From contig NC_035796.1 of assembly GCF_001653235.2 (NCBI RefSeq), forward strand, positions 1-64,000: a stretch of DNA of 64,000 nt. Reading direction: 5' to 3'. Made by a program: the position numbers and the translations under genes. The DNA is from Pochonia chlamydosporia 170 (lineage: Eukaryota > Ascomycota > Sordariomycetes > Hypocreales > Clavicipitaceae). Below are positions 1 through 12,697 of this stretch, in pieces (the first letter of the stretch is position 1; the number at the start of each line of letters is the position of its first letter). The notes under the pieces are model-generated. The model worked only from the letters and a program-made list of their open reading frames with translations, made no database searches and was not told the origin of the DNA.

Positions 1-2372
1 CAAAGAAGAGATCGCGGTCAAAATGATCGTTCATCACCGCAGGGCGGCAATAGGAGAAAGTCCTCTCCCCAATAGACAGCGCGTTGTCACCGATGCACCG
101 CGGGCACTGCGTTTTCAACATCAGAAGGGGAAATCTATCCGGCTCTGGTGACTCCTCCTTTATGTGAACATCGGTAAAATTCCAACTCATAGCATCGACA
201 TCTGAGACTTTGTGGACTCTCTTGCGTTTAATAGTTTCCCTTTTGCTGCTCAATGCGACCATTAACTCCGCAACTTCAATGCGAAGTTTACAGTATTCTT
301 CATAGCTCTGCTTGTCTGGCCGCTGGTGGCAGAGGAGCTTAGCGAGCCGAGCTCGCTCGGGTATGTAAAGGTCAATAGCTGGCTCTGAAAGAACAACCTC
401 CGCCTCGTCGTCGCTTTCGCCTGCGAGTTGCCGTTCTATCTCCCAAGTGGGACGGTTGTAAAAGTAGTATTGTCGATACTGTTTTCGGAGTGTTTTCTCT
501 CGTTGTGTCCGCTTCGTACGGATCATCTTCGTGAGTTCTCGTATCTGATCCTCGTGTTCGTTACCTTGGATTCGATATCGTCCTTTCTTGAGTTGATCTC
601 TGCGGTCCTCAAGTTGTGCAATTTCCGGGTCCGGCGGCAACTTCCTTAACACCTCTGCAGGCACCATATTCTGACTGGCTCGTGGATCCCGGGTCATGCT
701 CATATGCGTGAACAAATCAATGAGGCAGTCTTCGGTCGGCTCGTCAGCAACAACCCTCTCGAGATGGAACTGAACCTTCTCATTGATGTATGCGCTATTG
801 AAAGTTGCCCATTTAGGGTCATGCCGCATCATCTGATCGCGAACAGCATCCGATGCCCTGCCTGTTGATGATGACAATTAAAACGATTCTGGATTCGGCT
901 GCAGAGTACTATACATACCGTTAGCTTTATTTGCAGCCCCTCTGCGGAATGCCCTTGGCCCAAAAGCCTGCTCGAATCCGGCATCTAGTGTTTGGCGCTG
1001 CATGTCGTCATTCAGCTTGTCGTAAGGAAGAGCCTTGTCAGGAGAGACGGCAGAGCCTTCAAACCCACGGAAAATCGGTCGTTTCAGCCACTTTTGCTTC
1101 CATCGAAGCTGCTGGCATTGTTCTGGGCCTCTGTTGCGGATTTTGAATACATCTGCAACGCTCTTCAAACTCGGAGCGTCAAATGCCTCATCGCTAATAG
1201 CAAGGCTGATTATAATAGTTACGATGCAAAACATAAGTCTTCTTGTTCCGGTGAAGAGGAAGATAGTTCTGCGAAACATCAATTGTGTGCTGCAGGCACG
1301 AAAAGAAAGGCGAGCAAATACGTACGGTTTAGGTTTTCGGTCCTCACCTTTATGATGTATAAATTTGATTGACATGGTCGGAACGTCCTTCCCAGTTTCG
1401 GGATGTCGTACAATCGACAGGAAAATATCCTCGTAACAAAGTGCTTTGGGCCGGCCACGATGCTCTGTTTCCTGAGAAAGCATTTCTTCGAGGAAACGGT
1501 CAGCTTCATCTAGATCCTTATTGCTATCATCTGAGTCCTCAGTCGCAACTGTCTTTCGGCCGTAGATGTCTTGCCACGAGCCATCCTTTGGCTTCCTTTT
1601 CTCATTATCTACGATCTCTCCAGGTCGGACACCAGTAAATGCAAGCAAAAGGTAGCAGCCCAACAACTGAACTCTATGTCGCTCGGAAGGAAAGACGGTA
1701 TCATCGTAAGCTAGGTTGAAAGTTTGAAGCGCTAGCAAGTCATCGGTACCAAGGACGGGCTTGCCGTCAACGTTCGGTGGGCGCAAACCCCATCTAGTAA
1801 CTAAAACTGTGTCGTGCCACTTCATCATCATGTTAGCAGGGATTGTACCAGTCCAAGATTGTTTCAAAGCAAAGACGTACTTTTCGCACTTCGTTGTTGT
1901 CATTTCTGTTAAAGAATTGGCCTGTGACACTCGTAAAGAGTTGTTTGAACTGTCGCCAGTATATCCACGATGTGCTCCAGGATGTGATTTTCCACCTCTC
2001 GCACAGATGATCAAGGAAATCCTGAGCTACAGGCCGACTGAGTTTCTTTATTGATTCTTTCCAGTCACCTAGTTCGGCCGCATGACAGTAACTAACCCTC
2101 GTTAGCATGATACATGCGCTGCATCAGGGACAACATACGTACATTTTCCATTTTTTGAGTATGCCTGCGATGTTGATCTTCGTTCCGTCAGCGTGGTCAG
2201 GTAGTAAGAACTGTAAGTCCTTTAGCTTCTCCCGAAGAGCAGCTCGTTCCTTTGCACTGCGTGGTTTGGGTTTGTTGATGCGTCGCTTCTCATTCTCACG
2301 TTGAGTAAACTGTTGAATGAAATCGTCATGATTTGTTGTGTACGCTGTCTTCCGGGAGAGTCGGGGTGCCAT
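1..2372 (-). CDS. DUF3435 tyrosine recombinase (Starship captain-like), 3' end outside window
   Basis: Five exons read leftward: 2372-2143, 2091-1881, 1819-1326, 1268-919 and 861 to beyond base 1. Introns begin GTACGT or GTATGT and phases are consistent, giving about 715 codons with no internal stop. The N-terminus starts MAPRLSRKTAY and is basic. The block around YCHAAELGDW to NRNDNNEV and the block VDGKPVLGTDDLLALQTFN are typical of the DUF3435 family. Tyrosine-recombinase landmarks are visible: Arg about 212 in TGVRPGE, the Arg pair in FRRGAANKANG about 419-429, and a candidate nucleophile Tyr about 453 in NSAYINEK. A C-terminal CPRC..(x16)..C zinc-finger-like motif begins near base 100. 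Known: this family includes captains that mobilise Starship elements, and cargo normally lies 3' of the captain, here to the left of the window. Not every DUF3435 gene is an active captain. Confidence 0.88.
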
Positions 2373-4830
2373 AATAATTCACCAGGGCGCCAGTCTAGAG
2401 ATATGAAGAGAGATGGAGGTGGTGACCAGCAAGGTCGAGTGAAGACCGCCATTTTAAACAATGACACATCGCTATGCGCTGCTCAGGCGCTGCTCAGGGA
2501 TCTGGCATGGTCGTCAGCTTTGGTGGTGTCGGAAAACGGACTCACGTAAACCAGATTTACGAAACGAGATTTTGGAAACCAGGCTCGGGAACTTGGTCAG
2601 GACCGCAGGCCACTGAACAGTCATGTGCTTGGCGAAGGACACAAGCCGTAGTGGGGCTGCTGAATCAAGTTGGCTGAGCGACCCGGCCGCTGCTTGTTCC
2701 TGGCTCAATGTACACTGTACTTGCGTTGTGTGATTGCCCTCTCACTGTCGAAGCCGCCAAAAGCGGCGGCAGTTCCCGCCAGATTCGGTGGGGAGAACAG
2801 CGCCTCCCGGATTCTGTCTGTATTATACTATGGCGACCAACGGCAAAACAGGTTAATAGTTGACTAATGGACTATTATTATGTGCATGCGGCGAACTATT
2901 CCAATTAGATAATTTAATTCAACAGCAATATCTATAACATTTCCTGACTTGTATGTAGTAGATCCCGAATAGTCTTGATGGTGTTGACTGTAGCTTAGAC
3001 TCACAGACACCATGAACTCTCAAATTACGGTCCCTGGGCACGACAGTACTGAGTCCAGGCAAATGAAACCTCCGGAGACGGCGTCAGGAAGCTACTTCGT
3101 ACGCTCTTCTATGTGTACCGCGGGAAGACGTTCACAGTGGAATATTTTCACCCAGTCGACCTGAATAGCTCCAAGCGGATACTCACCAGGGGCACGCCAT
3201 AAGGTTGCCCCCCCCACAACCCCTCGATTTGGTGGAATTTCGCTTCATCAGTTGGCGGCTGTCTATGACACCGGACCGGTGGTGGTGCGGTTAAGTCATC
3301 CATGGCATCTGGTGGACGTTGTGCTGAAGAAAGCCACTCAATTAGGGCTTTTGTGTGGCTTACAGGTTTCAAGTTGGGAGCACGCAGGAGATCGGACATG
3401 CCTCCCCAGCAAAAAAAATAAGTTCTGGAAGCCGTGTAACGTCTAAATAGACACCTGCATGGTTCCTGTGGCGGTTGATACAAATGACCTAGAACACCTT
3501 TGCGCGACCCGCTACTAGCTATTCATCGCCATTGGGATAGGCCCCCCTTCACCCAGCACAATGCAGAATAAGGGAAGCAGCCTTGCTTCATACCCTGACT
3601 AGAGGCCTTAAATGTTGCAAAGCCAGAGAGACGGCGTCAGCTGCTCTAATTGCGATACTTATTCGGCATTTTTACGACTCCCCTCATTTCATTTGCTTTC
3701 TCCCTATCTTCTGCTGCGCTTGTAATTTGCAGGGCTCACTGTATCCCTGCCCAATATTTGCCGGAACCAGCGACTGCCGAGGCTCAGACTTGCCAGATGC
3801 TAGGCCTCTGGTACCTTGGCTTTGGCCTAATGAGTGGCGCTGATGCCATGGGGAAGCTGGGAACTGGAACTGTCTATTACGGAGACCCCCAAGATTTCTG
3901 TATTTACCCATAACGAGACCATTCTTCATTTGTCGGAACTACCCGAAGATTGTACTCCTATAAACCCTGGCGAGTTACAGTGGGATGCAAAAAGCTCTCG
4001 ACTCCCTCCCGGTCGTGAGGAACAGGGAACGTGTGCATAGTGTTTCCTCAACTGCAGACTCAGACGCACACAGAGACACTTATGGGAGCGGTTGTAGAAG
4101 CGCCCCCCCCCCCCCCCCCCCTTTCATCCCTGACATGCCGGCTCCAGCCAAAGACACTGGAACATCTGGCAACCGGGGTTGCCAAACTGCACGTGTCGAT
4201 CGGATGTTGTCCGGGGTAATGGTGTTTCGTCCCCCCCTGCTGTGTAATGAGACTGACCCGACATTTATTCCATCCAGCAAGCCACTTATCAACCCAAGTT
4301 CTTGGCATCAGCCCGATTCAAGTTCTCAGCCCGCTGTGGGTTGACCCCCAAAGTCAACTAGTAAGAATGCATACCATAGAAACCTGTTTCAAAGCTGCAT
4401 TTACATAATCCCACTCCATGCTGGTTACGCGCATAAATGGGCGTGTCGGAAGCGACGCGCTTAACCGTGTAGAGAGGAGAGCAACTGGACAGGGAGATGG
4501 AGAGAACAGAAAACAAGTAATACTTTGGGCTTGTGCCTACACACCTATCAAATTTTACAGTGACACCCTTTGTGACGCCCTTTGTGGCGCCCTTTGTGAC
4601 AGTATCCACACCGTACTTCCGACAGTACCTCGAGATATGTGGCCATTTACTGACATGGGTGTTACTTAGGCTTGTAAATAAGGGGCGTCGAGTTTCTAGT
4701 AAGCATATGAAAATTTCATTCTTAACGTAGATGCTGGGCTCAACTCTGTGCTTCCGTCCACCTGTATACTTTGGCAATCGACATTATGAGAACTCTAGGT
4801 CTGTGTCCTGGTTCGAAGGATACGATAGAA
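2373..4830. other. Intergenic, no supported gene
   Basis: The stretch lies between the divergently transcribed recombinase and permease. It has balanced composition and only short open frames without recognisable motifs. If the recombinase is a captain, the element boundary should lie here, within a few hundred bases to about 2 kb right of 2372. A GC-rich inverted repeat (CCGCCAAAAGCGGCGG) lies near 2753. No terminal repeat could be confirmed without the other end. Confidence 0.6.
4103..4121. repeat. Poly-C tract
   Basis: A run of 19 C residues. It is a likely slippage site, and its exact length may be unreliable in the assembly. Confidence 0.9.
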
Positions 4831-6563
4831 ATGGTGTCAAGTCTTTCCAGCGCGAAGTCCACCTTCGGGACTCCCTGCGGTGCAGGTGGTAAGGACAGAG
4901 CAGTCGAGATGGGCCAAGTTGTGCTGGAGGAAAACGACAATTTTCGCCATGCGACCAGGTACACTAGGGCCGACGCCGAGGATATGCGGCGTATGGGACG
5001 AGATCAGGAGCTCGTTCGAAACTTCCGGATGTTTTCCGTGGCATCGTTTGCGGCCATTAACACAGCCATTTGGGAGTACAGCATATTCCAAATCACGCCA
5101 GCTCTCACAAACGGCGGAAACCCATCACTGCTATACTCAACTATCTGGAACTTTATTGGCTTTGGCCCAATATACCTCAGCATGGCAGAGATGGCTAGTA
5201 TGGCCCCTATCGCCGGATCTCAGTATCACTGGGTGAGCGAGTTTGCGCCAGAAAGCTGGCAGAAAGGATTAAGCTACGTGAGTGGGTATGGTCGTTGAAC
5301 TCTGTACGTTGATTACATGAAGATGATGACTGACCATAGATATAGCTGGACTTCCACTTTGGGTTTGCAAGCCGGAAATGCAATGGGCAATCTACTCGTT
5401 GGAACTCTACTGCAGACCGTTATTGCTGTGAATAATCCCGAATACGATTCCCCGCTCTGGCAAGGAACGCTCCTTGTTCTCCCAGCTCTTATCATGGCTT
5501 TCCTTGGCAGCGTTATAGGCCACCGGGCCTTGCCTTACTGGCAGAACGCAGCGTTTGCAGTTCACATTATAGTGTACTTTACCATCATTATTCCAGTCTG
5601 GGTTAACGCACCCATGGCTACGTCTAGTTATGTCTGGACCGGCTTTGAGAATTCTGGCGGTTGGCCTAGCATGACTCTAGCTATCTTAATTGGCCAACTG
5701 TCTGGTACTACCTTTCAAGTTGGCATTGACGCGGTAAGTCCTCTCAAGTTCATACTCGGTACTTTACTAATAACTATTTACAGGCTACACACATGTCAGA
5801 GGAAGTTAGAAATGCTGCTAGGTCAGTCCCGAGGGCAATGCTTAGTGTCTACGTCGCCAACTTCATCATTCTCTTTCCTATGCTGGTGACCCTTTGCTAC
5901 CACATCCCTGACAGCAGTGTGGCTCTCAACGACAAAACATCCTACCCTACCATATATGTACTTCGACAGTCAATGTCCCAGGGATGGGTTACAGCCGTAC
6001 TGCTTGCGACGATCGCAATACTGGTCTCATCTAACGTTACACAACTTACCGCTACAAGTCGCGATCTCTACGCCTTTTCCCGTGACAGGGGACTACCATT
6101 CTCGGCCTGGATCTCGCAAGTGGACAAACGACGTAATGTGCCAACGAACGCTGCTATTGTAACTAGCTGTATTAGTCTATCCCTGTCTCTTATTTACATC
6201 GGCAGCTCTGTTGCATTCTACGCAGTCACATCGCTGTTTACTGTCGCTCTTATACAGTGCTATACTCTTAGCATTGCCTGCATATTGTGGAGAAGGATGT
6301 ACTACCCCAACACACTCCCCTATGCACAGTTCTCTCTGGGCAAATACGGAATCCTCATCAATTTATTGGGAGTTATTTATGGAGTTTGGTCCTTTTTCTG
6401 GTGTTTTTGGCCGGAGAGCAGCCCTGTCACAGCAGAAGGCTTCAACTGGGCGTCGCCCCTATTCGTTGGTACTCTACTTGGAGCCCTGGCTCACTACGGA
6501 TTCATCGGCCGCCACAGGTACTCTGGCCCGGTAGCTTTGGTGGAGGGACGTAGGGAATCTTAG
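4831..6563 (+). CDS. Amino acid permease, APC superfamily (GABA/choline permease-like)
   Basis: Plasma- or organelle-membrane proton-coupled uptake of amino acids or related amines is expected for this family. Exons are 4831-5285, 5346-5733 and 5784-6563, joined in frame at SYVSG/WTSTLG and GIDA/ATHMSEEV, giving about 540 residues with about 12 hydrophobic segments. Family signatures are RNFRMFSVASFAAINTA before the first membrane segment, MAEMASMAPIAGSQYHW, the charged loop MSEEVRNAARSVPRAM, and RDLYAFSRDRGLPFS. The start is uncertain. ATG 4831 has a reasonable context; an in-frame ATG at 4786 would add 15 residues and one at 4909 would shorten the tail. The reading frame is intact. The substrate cannot be assigned from sequence alone. 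Confidence 0.88.
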
Positions 6564-7672
6564 TAGTATCCAAACACGCTCCCAGAAGGACAATATCAAT
6601 TACCAGTCAGAGAGTAATACGCACATACCACGCCTACGTGGCGTGGCAGCTTGAGCATGGATGTCACAGATTAGAGAAGATCACAGGTTTAGCGTCTGAC
6701 CGGGACGGCAAATAGGCTTAGAAGTGTGTACCTTGGTGCTCGTAATGTGTGGCAAAAATTTGGCAAATCGACCCCCAACCTTGTATTACCAAACCACAGT
6801 CTGCAAAATCAAAATTGCTTCGGAATTTAATGGCTTACTGTAGGTTCTCGTTTTATTGTTTGAAGCCCACTACCCAACGTCAACAGTCGGCTACAATTTC
6901 TATATCCGCAAAGTGATTCAGTGTAGCACCCCTATTGACTGCCTGTGTATCACCTCGGGGTCAACATGTTCCCAGACTTGCTGATTTCTTTTGCGAACTT
7001 GCGGATTATGCTGATCCACACGTCCCAAGTACAGGATCCTTTGAGGATAACTTAGAAGAGACTTTGAGGTTGTTAGCGGCCATTTTAGTCGGCAGCGTTT
7101 ACTGCAGTGGAAGCTTTTGTATCTAAATTAAATTGAGTCGTGCAAACTGGGCTCATAACTGTCAAACTTCACGAACTTGTTTGCGTAGCTAGACGACGAT
7201 CGGGCAGAAAATCCCCTGTGAGTCAGGCAACGAGAGACCTTTGATAAAGAGCGGAATTATAGGAAATTAAATACTTCTTGGAATACTGCGTAGGCAGCAG
7301 TATTACCGTTTTATATTGCCACTTTGCCACCGGCGCAATACACTTGCATGGTTACTTGACCTGATCTTGACAGTATTTTAGGAATTACGCAAATGAAGTT
7401 GTCCAACAAATTTATAGCTTGAGCAAAAGAGTGTATTGAAGTGAAACTATCCGATCCTCTGTGCCCCTTAAATGCTCTGAAGCGTAGTTACCAATGATAA
7501 CCTTTGGGGGAAGCGGGGGAGGGCCTGACTCAAAGATATCGAGTTATTCCGTGCCAGAAGAAAGGTATGGGTATTTGTGTAGCCGAACTGTAGCTGCCAA
7601 CACAAAGAGCAAATGCCCGACCTCGAGCCCAGGCCCTGATTAGTGGCATACGCCAGAATCATCCTGACTTTT
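6564..7672. other. Intergenic between convergent genes
   Basis: This is 3' flanking DNA of the permease (+) and of the phospholipase (-). Short open frames at 6935-7126 and 7468-7662 show no recognisable domain. Nothing else is supported. Confidence 0.55.
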
Positions 7673-8354
7673 TCAGCTATTAGTAAATAACCTCTTGATT
7701 ATAGCTTATGACCCATGCTTACCATCCGGACCCGCAATGGTCAATTGTGTTTCCGCACCAGTTTGCTTTAGAACAGCAATCACCAAAATTAGCACCTTTG
7801 CAGGTTAGTCCATTTTTGCCACATTGCCCATCTTCAGATACAGCCTTAGATATGGCAGGGCCGCAGGCATCTCGGCCGTGATCTCTCACCGCCTGATAGT
7901 AGCTATCTGCGGCGCCCTTGCAAGCCTGCTTATTAAACCAGCTGTACCAGTGGAAATTGTCATCACAGTAGCGCATCATATCCCCCCAGAAGTTGTCGTC
8001 AATACGCTGCCTCAAGCTATGAGTACACCGCTTTTGCGCCTTAGCGTTTCGATACCCAAAGTCGTGCCTCATGCAGCTCCAAGTAAAGTCGTAGAGCCCT
8101 AGCACCCCATCGGGCGAGGAGCTACATGCGTCGGATGACCAGTCCAAGCAAGATGGGTTCTTTGTGTCCCGAGTCTTGATGAAAGTCTCGATAGATTCGC
8201 TAAAGAGCAGTCTGTCTGTTTCGCGAATTTTCCCGGCATCTGTGCATTTGCTATCCTCCCGCCGCGCGAGGCTGCGAGAGGAAGGAGACTTATTACCAGG
8301 GGAAGCACCTGAGACCGCGGCGAGTGTAATCAAGACCCAGAGCGTGAGCTTCAT
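7673..8354 (-). CDS. Secreted phospholipase A2 with C-terminal chitin-binding (CBM18) domain
   Basis: The start MKLTLWVLITLAAVSGA is a clear signal peptide, followed by a possible RR processing site at 31-32. Residues about 45-160 match the fungal/bacterial secreted PLA2 family (PF09056 type). They hold the catalytic His97-Asp98 in CMRHDFGYRN and an even set of cysteines. Such enzymes cleave the sn-2 ester of phospholipids outside the cell. Residues about 170-211 form a hevein-like chitin-binding module (GQCG..TCKG..FGDCCS..WCG..HCG). Exon 1 is 8354-7723, where a GTAAGC donor interrupts the final Cys codon. Splicing to the TAG acceptor before 7676 gives Cys-stop with a four-base coding exon (7676-7673). 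If unspliced the frame stops at 7719 with a terminal Trp. The intron position matches three introns in the related gene at 18179-20913, which supports splicing. Confidence 0.85.
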
Positions 8355-8530
8355 TTTCGATGATGAGTCTTCTGATCACTGAGACAACTTGTGGTAGGGA
8401 CTACTTCAAAGAATAAAATAAAATAAATAAAGGCAGCGAGATGATGGTGATAGTCTGGGTTGCTCGAGGCCACGCACTGGATGTCTTAACGAGGATGAGA
8501 GAGGATCGCGTTAACGAGGGAAAGGTGGCC

Positions 8531-8540
8531 CCTTATATAT
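8531..8540 (-). promoter_or_regulatory. Candidate TATA box for the PLA2-CBM18 gene
   Basis: On the minus strand the sequence reads ATATATAAGG, about 180 bases upstream of the ATG at 8354. Assigned by position and consensus only. Confidence 0.4.
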
Positions 8541-11182
8541 CGATTACAGGTCTGCGAGGTCGTGAATACCTGAGATGTCTGCCTCGTCCAGATTCGCTGG
8601 CTCCCATTCTCATATAAGAACTGAGATATTACTCCAGGATTGGTCCAGACGCCGGTGTTCGTGTATCGCGAGCTCCCCTTCGAACGTAAACTTTGAACAC
8701 CCCTTAACTTCTTCTGCCGGGAGCACTCGATCACTGCCAAGGGAAAGATTTATTCATTTGTGCACCTGAAGATACTTCGCGAGCCTCGGCATAACTTGAT
8801 AGGTCGTTGATTGTTGCTGTCTCAGGCAAAGCGGTATAAAAACCTCACGTGAACACACCTACCGCACATGGGCTAGCGAAGATGAGGATATACGGCCCAA
8901 GCGCAGAGACGACGCCATCGCCCAAGCGGCAAGTAGTGGGGTCCTTATGTGTACAATTCACAAGATACTTAATAAATGACAGCTAACTTCCCGGTTCTCC
9001 CCGTGGCAACATGAACGGCGCCACCAAAGGAGCGTTCCAGGTGATATGCGGTATGATAATTTGAGGAGCCGGTGTCATGTGAAAAGTCAAGTTTTGCTTA
9101 CGAGGTCTACAGTTACCTTAGCAGAACGCTCGCGTATAAGATGAACTCGGCATGGCGCGCAGCAAGATGCAAAACGGAACATCCCGCAGGATGAAGTAAA
9201 GGGATGTGGTGGGTAGGGGGAATGGTTGGTTGCGATCAGACTCTGGGGGTTTCCCCGTTCAAGCTTGCTGGCCGATCCACGGTAACATTAAACTATTTAC
9301 GCAAGGGTGGGTCTGATGGGCGGAGTTCATATCAGGTTTCTCCCATAACTAGTTGAGCACAATATTGTAGGTTTAGCTCATTCTTATGTCTTGTCCGGCT
9401 TAATCAGAGCTCTCATGCACAAGACAGTCTCAAATGCTAGCACGTACTCTGTAGCCATTAACTGCAGTTCAGCCACGTACTAATATAATCGTCTCCTGTA
9501 CGCAAGATTCATCTCGTATTAAACCGCGAGAAGCTTCTTTACGGTGCGGCTAGTAACTTACAACGAGTAAGTTAGAACGCATTACGCCCTACAGACTACC
9601 GAGCTCCAACGGCTGTCCTGTTCCTACATTCCCCATCAGGCTAACATGTCCGAATATTGGTTACATCGCTTAAGTTTTGTAGTTTAGAGGCGCTAAGAAG
9701 GACGACTCGCTTGAATTGTTCCGCCTGAATATGGACTGACGGGTTAATTTTAGTTATCAGGAAACACTTGCCGGGATAAGCCAGGGTAGAAATAAGCGGA
9801 ACTTGAAGCTAAGCTGGGCTAAGTTCCTCGCTAACCCTTTGAGACCATGTCGCGGCTAAGCAAAGCAATACTAAAGCATAAACAAGAGTCAAGCGTCGTA
9901 ACGAACAAAATACAGAAGTAAATTGGTGCGGTGTGTCGGAGGTGGGTAGCTGCCCCGTCTCTTGTCTGAGGTTGTGTGAGACCAGTGGGAATCAGTATTC
10001 TCGGTGAGTGGTCTCATGGTCGGTTTCCTAAGCGAACCAAGTAGTGATAGACAGATGCGCCTCGGCAGATTGGTTAGAGGGACTTTCATCCAGGCTAATG
10101 CAAGGGATCTCGCCACGAGGCGTTATGGGGTAGCATGGCATGACAAGGATAGAACCACCACATCCTTAGCACTATTGGCGCCACTTCAGTCGCCTGGCCC
10201 TACGCGCACCCATTAAGAAAGCGGCCGGTGTCAGAATAGTGCCTAGGGGAACCCACCTTATATTGATGATGCCGCGTAGAAGATATATGTTACTATTATG
10301 ACTGCAGCAGGCTTGTACTTTGTTCTCCATGGTGAAGCGGATTTATCCGACAAATGAATGCAACGGGAGTTATGTGGCGTAAGAGGATTTGTTAGACACG
10401 ACCAAAGAGTGCATAATCTAAGGTTTATTGGTCATTAAGGCCACCTTGTCTGCAGTGCAGTGTCATCGAATGACCGTCTCCCGCTTTGCCAAAAGCAGGA
10501 ACCAGCTACTGGCGATTAAGGACAAACAGGACAGGCCCAGCCAGATGCTAGGGATCACATCTTGTGGTGATGCTTCAAACATCCGCCATATTTCTGATAA
10601 ATTGTCCCCGCGATCGAGTGGAGAGCTAGTAAGTGCCTAGGCAGAGGCCGCACTAATAGCCAATGTTAGGTCTGGTTGTTTGAATCCTGTAATTACATTA
10701 GGCAGTTCACGTTAGTCCGCAATATAGTGGACGGGAACTATTATCTGGTCCGTCTCTTAAGAATAAAGTCACGCTACTGTTCTGTTTGGTGCCGTAAGCA
10801 TCTAGTATCTATCTCTCTCTAACCAGACAACTTTTAAATCCATTTAACTTGACAAGCTCGTTTAAAATAACGACCTAAGGCCCTTAGCGGTTAGCCACTG
10901 TTAACACAGCCCCTAAGAGGGCAAAAAGACTCATTGGCCGCGTCGCTGAGGCATTAAAAGTTCAATATGATATTTAGCACACTGCAAACTGCTCCTATAC
11001 ATCCAGCCCTCCAAACTATTACCTACGAGGTCTCAAAACTAACAAGGTTTAGCCATCGATGAAGTGGAAACTACAGTCAAAGTGCTACAGCCTAACATCC
11101 TGGTGAGTCTAGTGTATCCCTATTAACCGTAGCTAGCTACGGTCGCTTATCTCTGATAACTTAGTTCTCTGCTTTAATGTGA
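8541..11182. other. Gene-poor stretch of balanced composition
   Basis: No open frame longer than about 80 codons with recognisable features, no tRNA or rRNA seen, and no clear repeats. The sequence is not TpA-rich, unlike the block to its right, so it looks like old intergenic DNA rather than RIP-degraded repeats. Confidence 0.5.
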
Positions 11183-11368
11183 ACACCCGAAGAGAGCGCC
11201 AAAATACACCAGATTGCCCGGTCTATGGTGCCTAACATCAAGTTGCATGCGATTCCTGAGGGTTTGCAGTTCAAGTATGGCCCGGACGCCGTAGTCGAAT
11301 ATCTTATCGAGAATGTCCCCAAGGTTATCAAAGGTCGCCAAGGTACAAGTTTATCTGGGTGCATCTAG
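11183..11368 (+). pseudogene. Orphan coding-like fragment, unidentified
   Basis: A 61-codon frame reads like conserved soluble protein: ESAKIHQIARSMVPNIK followed by AIPEGLQFKYGPDAVVEYL and ending at TAG 11366-11368. It has no start codon, is preceded immediately by an in-frame stop, and no adjoining exon is recognisable. The balanced residue composition and lack of low complexity suggest a piece of a former gene. The family is not recognised. Confidence 0.35.
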
Positions 11369-12512
11369 GGGAAAGTAGCAGTACCCAAGACCCTCAGCTA
11401 TGCTATCCACAAAATACGAAAGCAACAAACAGACCTTGATGCTCAACGGTTAAACCGTTAAAGTTTACCAGTTATAGTATTCCTCCTTTCATCTTATATG
11501 GCACGGTTTTCGCCACCACGACGGTTTTGGGGTTCTCAAAATACGTACAGCATGCTCCTCCAGCCTTTCCCCTAATTTCCCCGGTTGCCGATTGAGCTTC
11601 GCTGTTATATCTGGCATTTAGCTCTTCAATAACCTCGTGTACACTCACGGTTTAGACGCTAGAATTAGAGAAGAATATAACACCTCGCAGATATATTTCT
11701 AACTCTTCGCTTAGCATTAACTAAATTAATGTTTTCCCATAGTATAAGTTATGCACGCAAGTAATTATGCGCTTATATAGCTCTATACGCTCTTTCTAGA
11801 TATTCTTATAGTTTTAGTTAATATACGCAGGAAATAGTTACAACTAACTCCGCAAATAATATAGAGAAAGTAATTCTACTTGCTGCTGTATTATCTATTT
11901 AGATAGTATTTCTGCTGCTACTATAGCGGTAACAGCAAAGAAGTAGATATAATCTTGCAGTTATAACGTAAGAATTAAAGATTAGATATAGAGCGTCCCT
12001 TACGTTTATATCTTTAGGTTTACTTTATATTTGCCGCTCTATTATGTAACTACTTAGTTAGATAGACTGGTGCTATATTTACTATTTCTTTTACTTTTGC
12101 TTTCTTGTATTCTATAGAGTTTATTATTATACTATAATATACTATATAGCCTATTAAACTGGCTAGCTATAATGTTTATAGCTCTATGCTACTAGTCTAA
12201 TTACTACTATGCATTATTATGAGGGAAAGTTAGTTCTTTAATTATGCTTTTAGCGATGCTAACTAGCAAAGCAAAGCTAAGATAATAATATTTAGAAGAG
12301 ACAGAGAGCGGCATTTAACCATAAGATTAGTAAGATAAATAGCACAGCTAGCAGATTAGCTCAACTGTATTTCTTCCAGGGTTAGATCAAATGGATTATT
12401 TTATCTAGTGGCTCTTATTATGTTATCTTAGTTATATTCCCTGCATTACATACTAATTAGCTTAAATTGCCTTGCTATTTAAGACGTATATTACCACACT
12501 TAAAGGGGTGCT

Positions 12513-12697
12513 TGTAAAGGTCTGGGCTTAAAGCCCAGTCTTGTGCGCAACTGAGAGAGGCTGTATAGTGCTAGATTGAGCAGTCACAAGGGACTTATTT
12601 AATTCGTACTCTATTGCCGTAGTGGTAAAAGGGCCCGGCGCAACCGGTATGTCTGCAGCTAGCACCTGCGATAGCCGAATCGGGCTAGACCATAATA
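12513..12697 (-). repeat. Solo LTR-like repeat, family A, degraded copy
   Basis: The reverse complement matches the copies at 62875-63068 and 63251-63443 along most of its length. Shared words are TATGGTCTAGCCCGATT, CGCAGGTGCTAGCTGC, AAGTCCCTTGTGACTG and GGGCTTTAAGCCCAGACC. It ends in TGTAAAGG / CCATAATA. Flanking 5-mers (GTGCT and CTACC) do not match, so the target duplication is lost or mutated. Confidence 0.75.

Noticed and set aside
4060..4308. Proline- and glycine-rich frames across the poly-C tract
   Set aside because: Homopolymer translation artefact.
7468..7662. Further exon of the PLA2-CBM18 gene
   Set aside because: It can be reached by a CAG acceptor but adds no chitin-binding cysteines and would put Trp in place of the final Cys.
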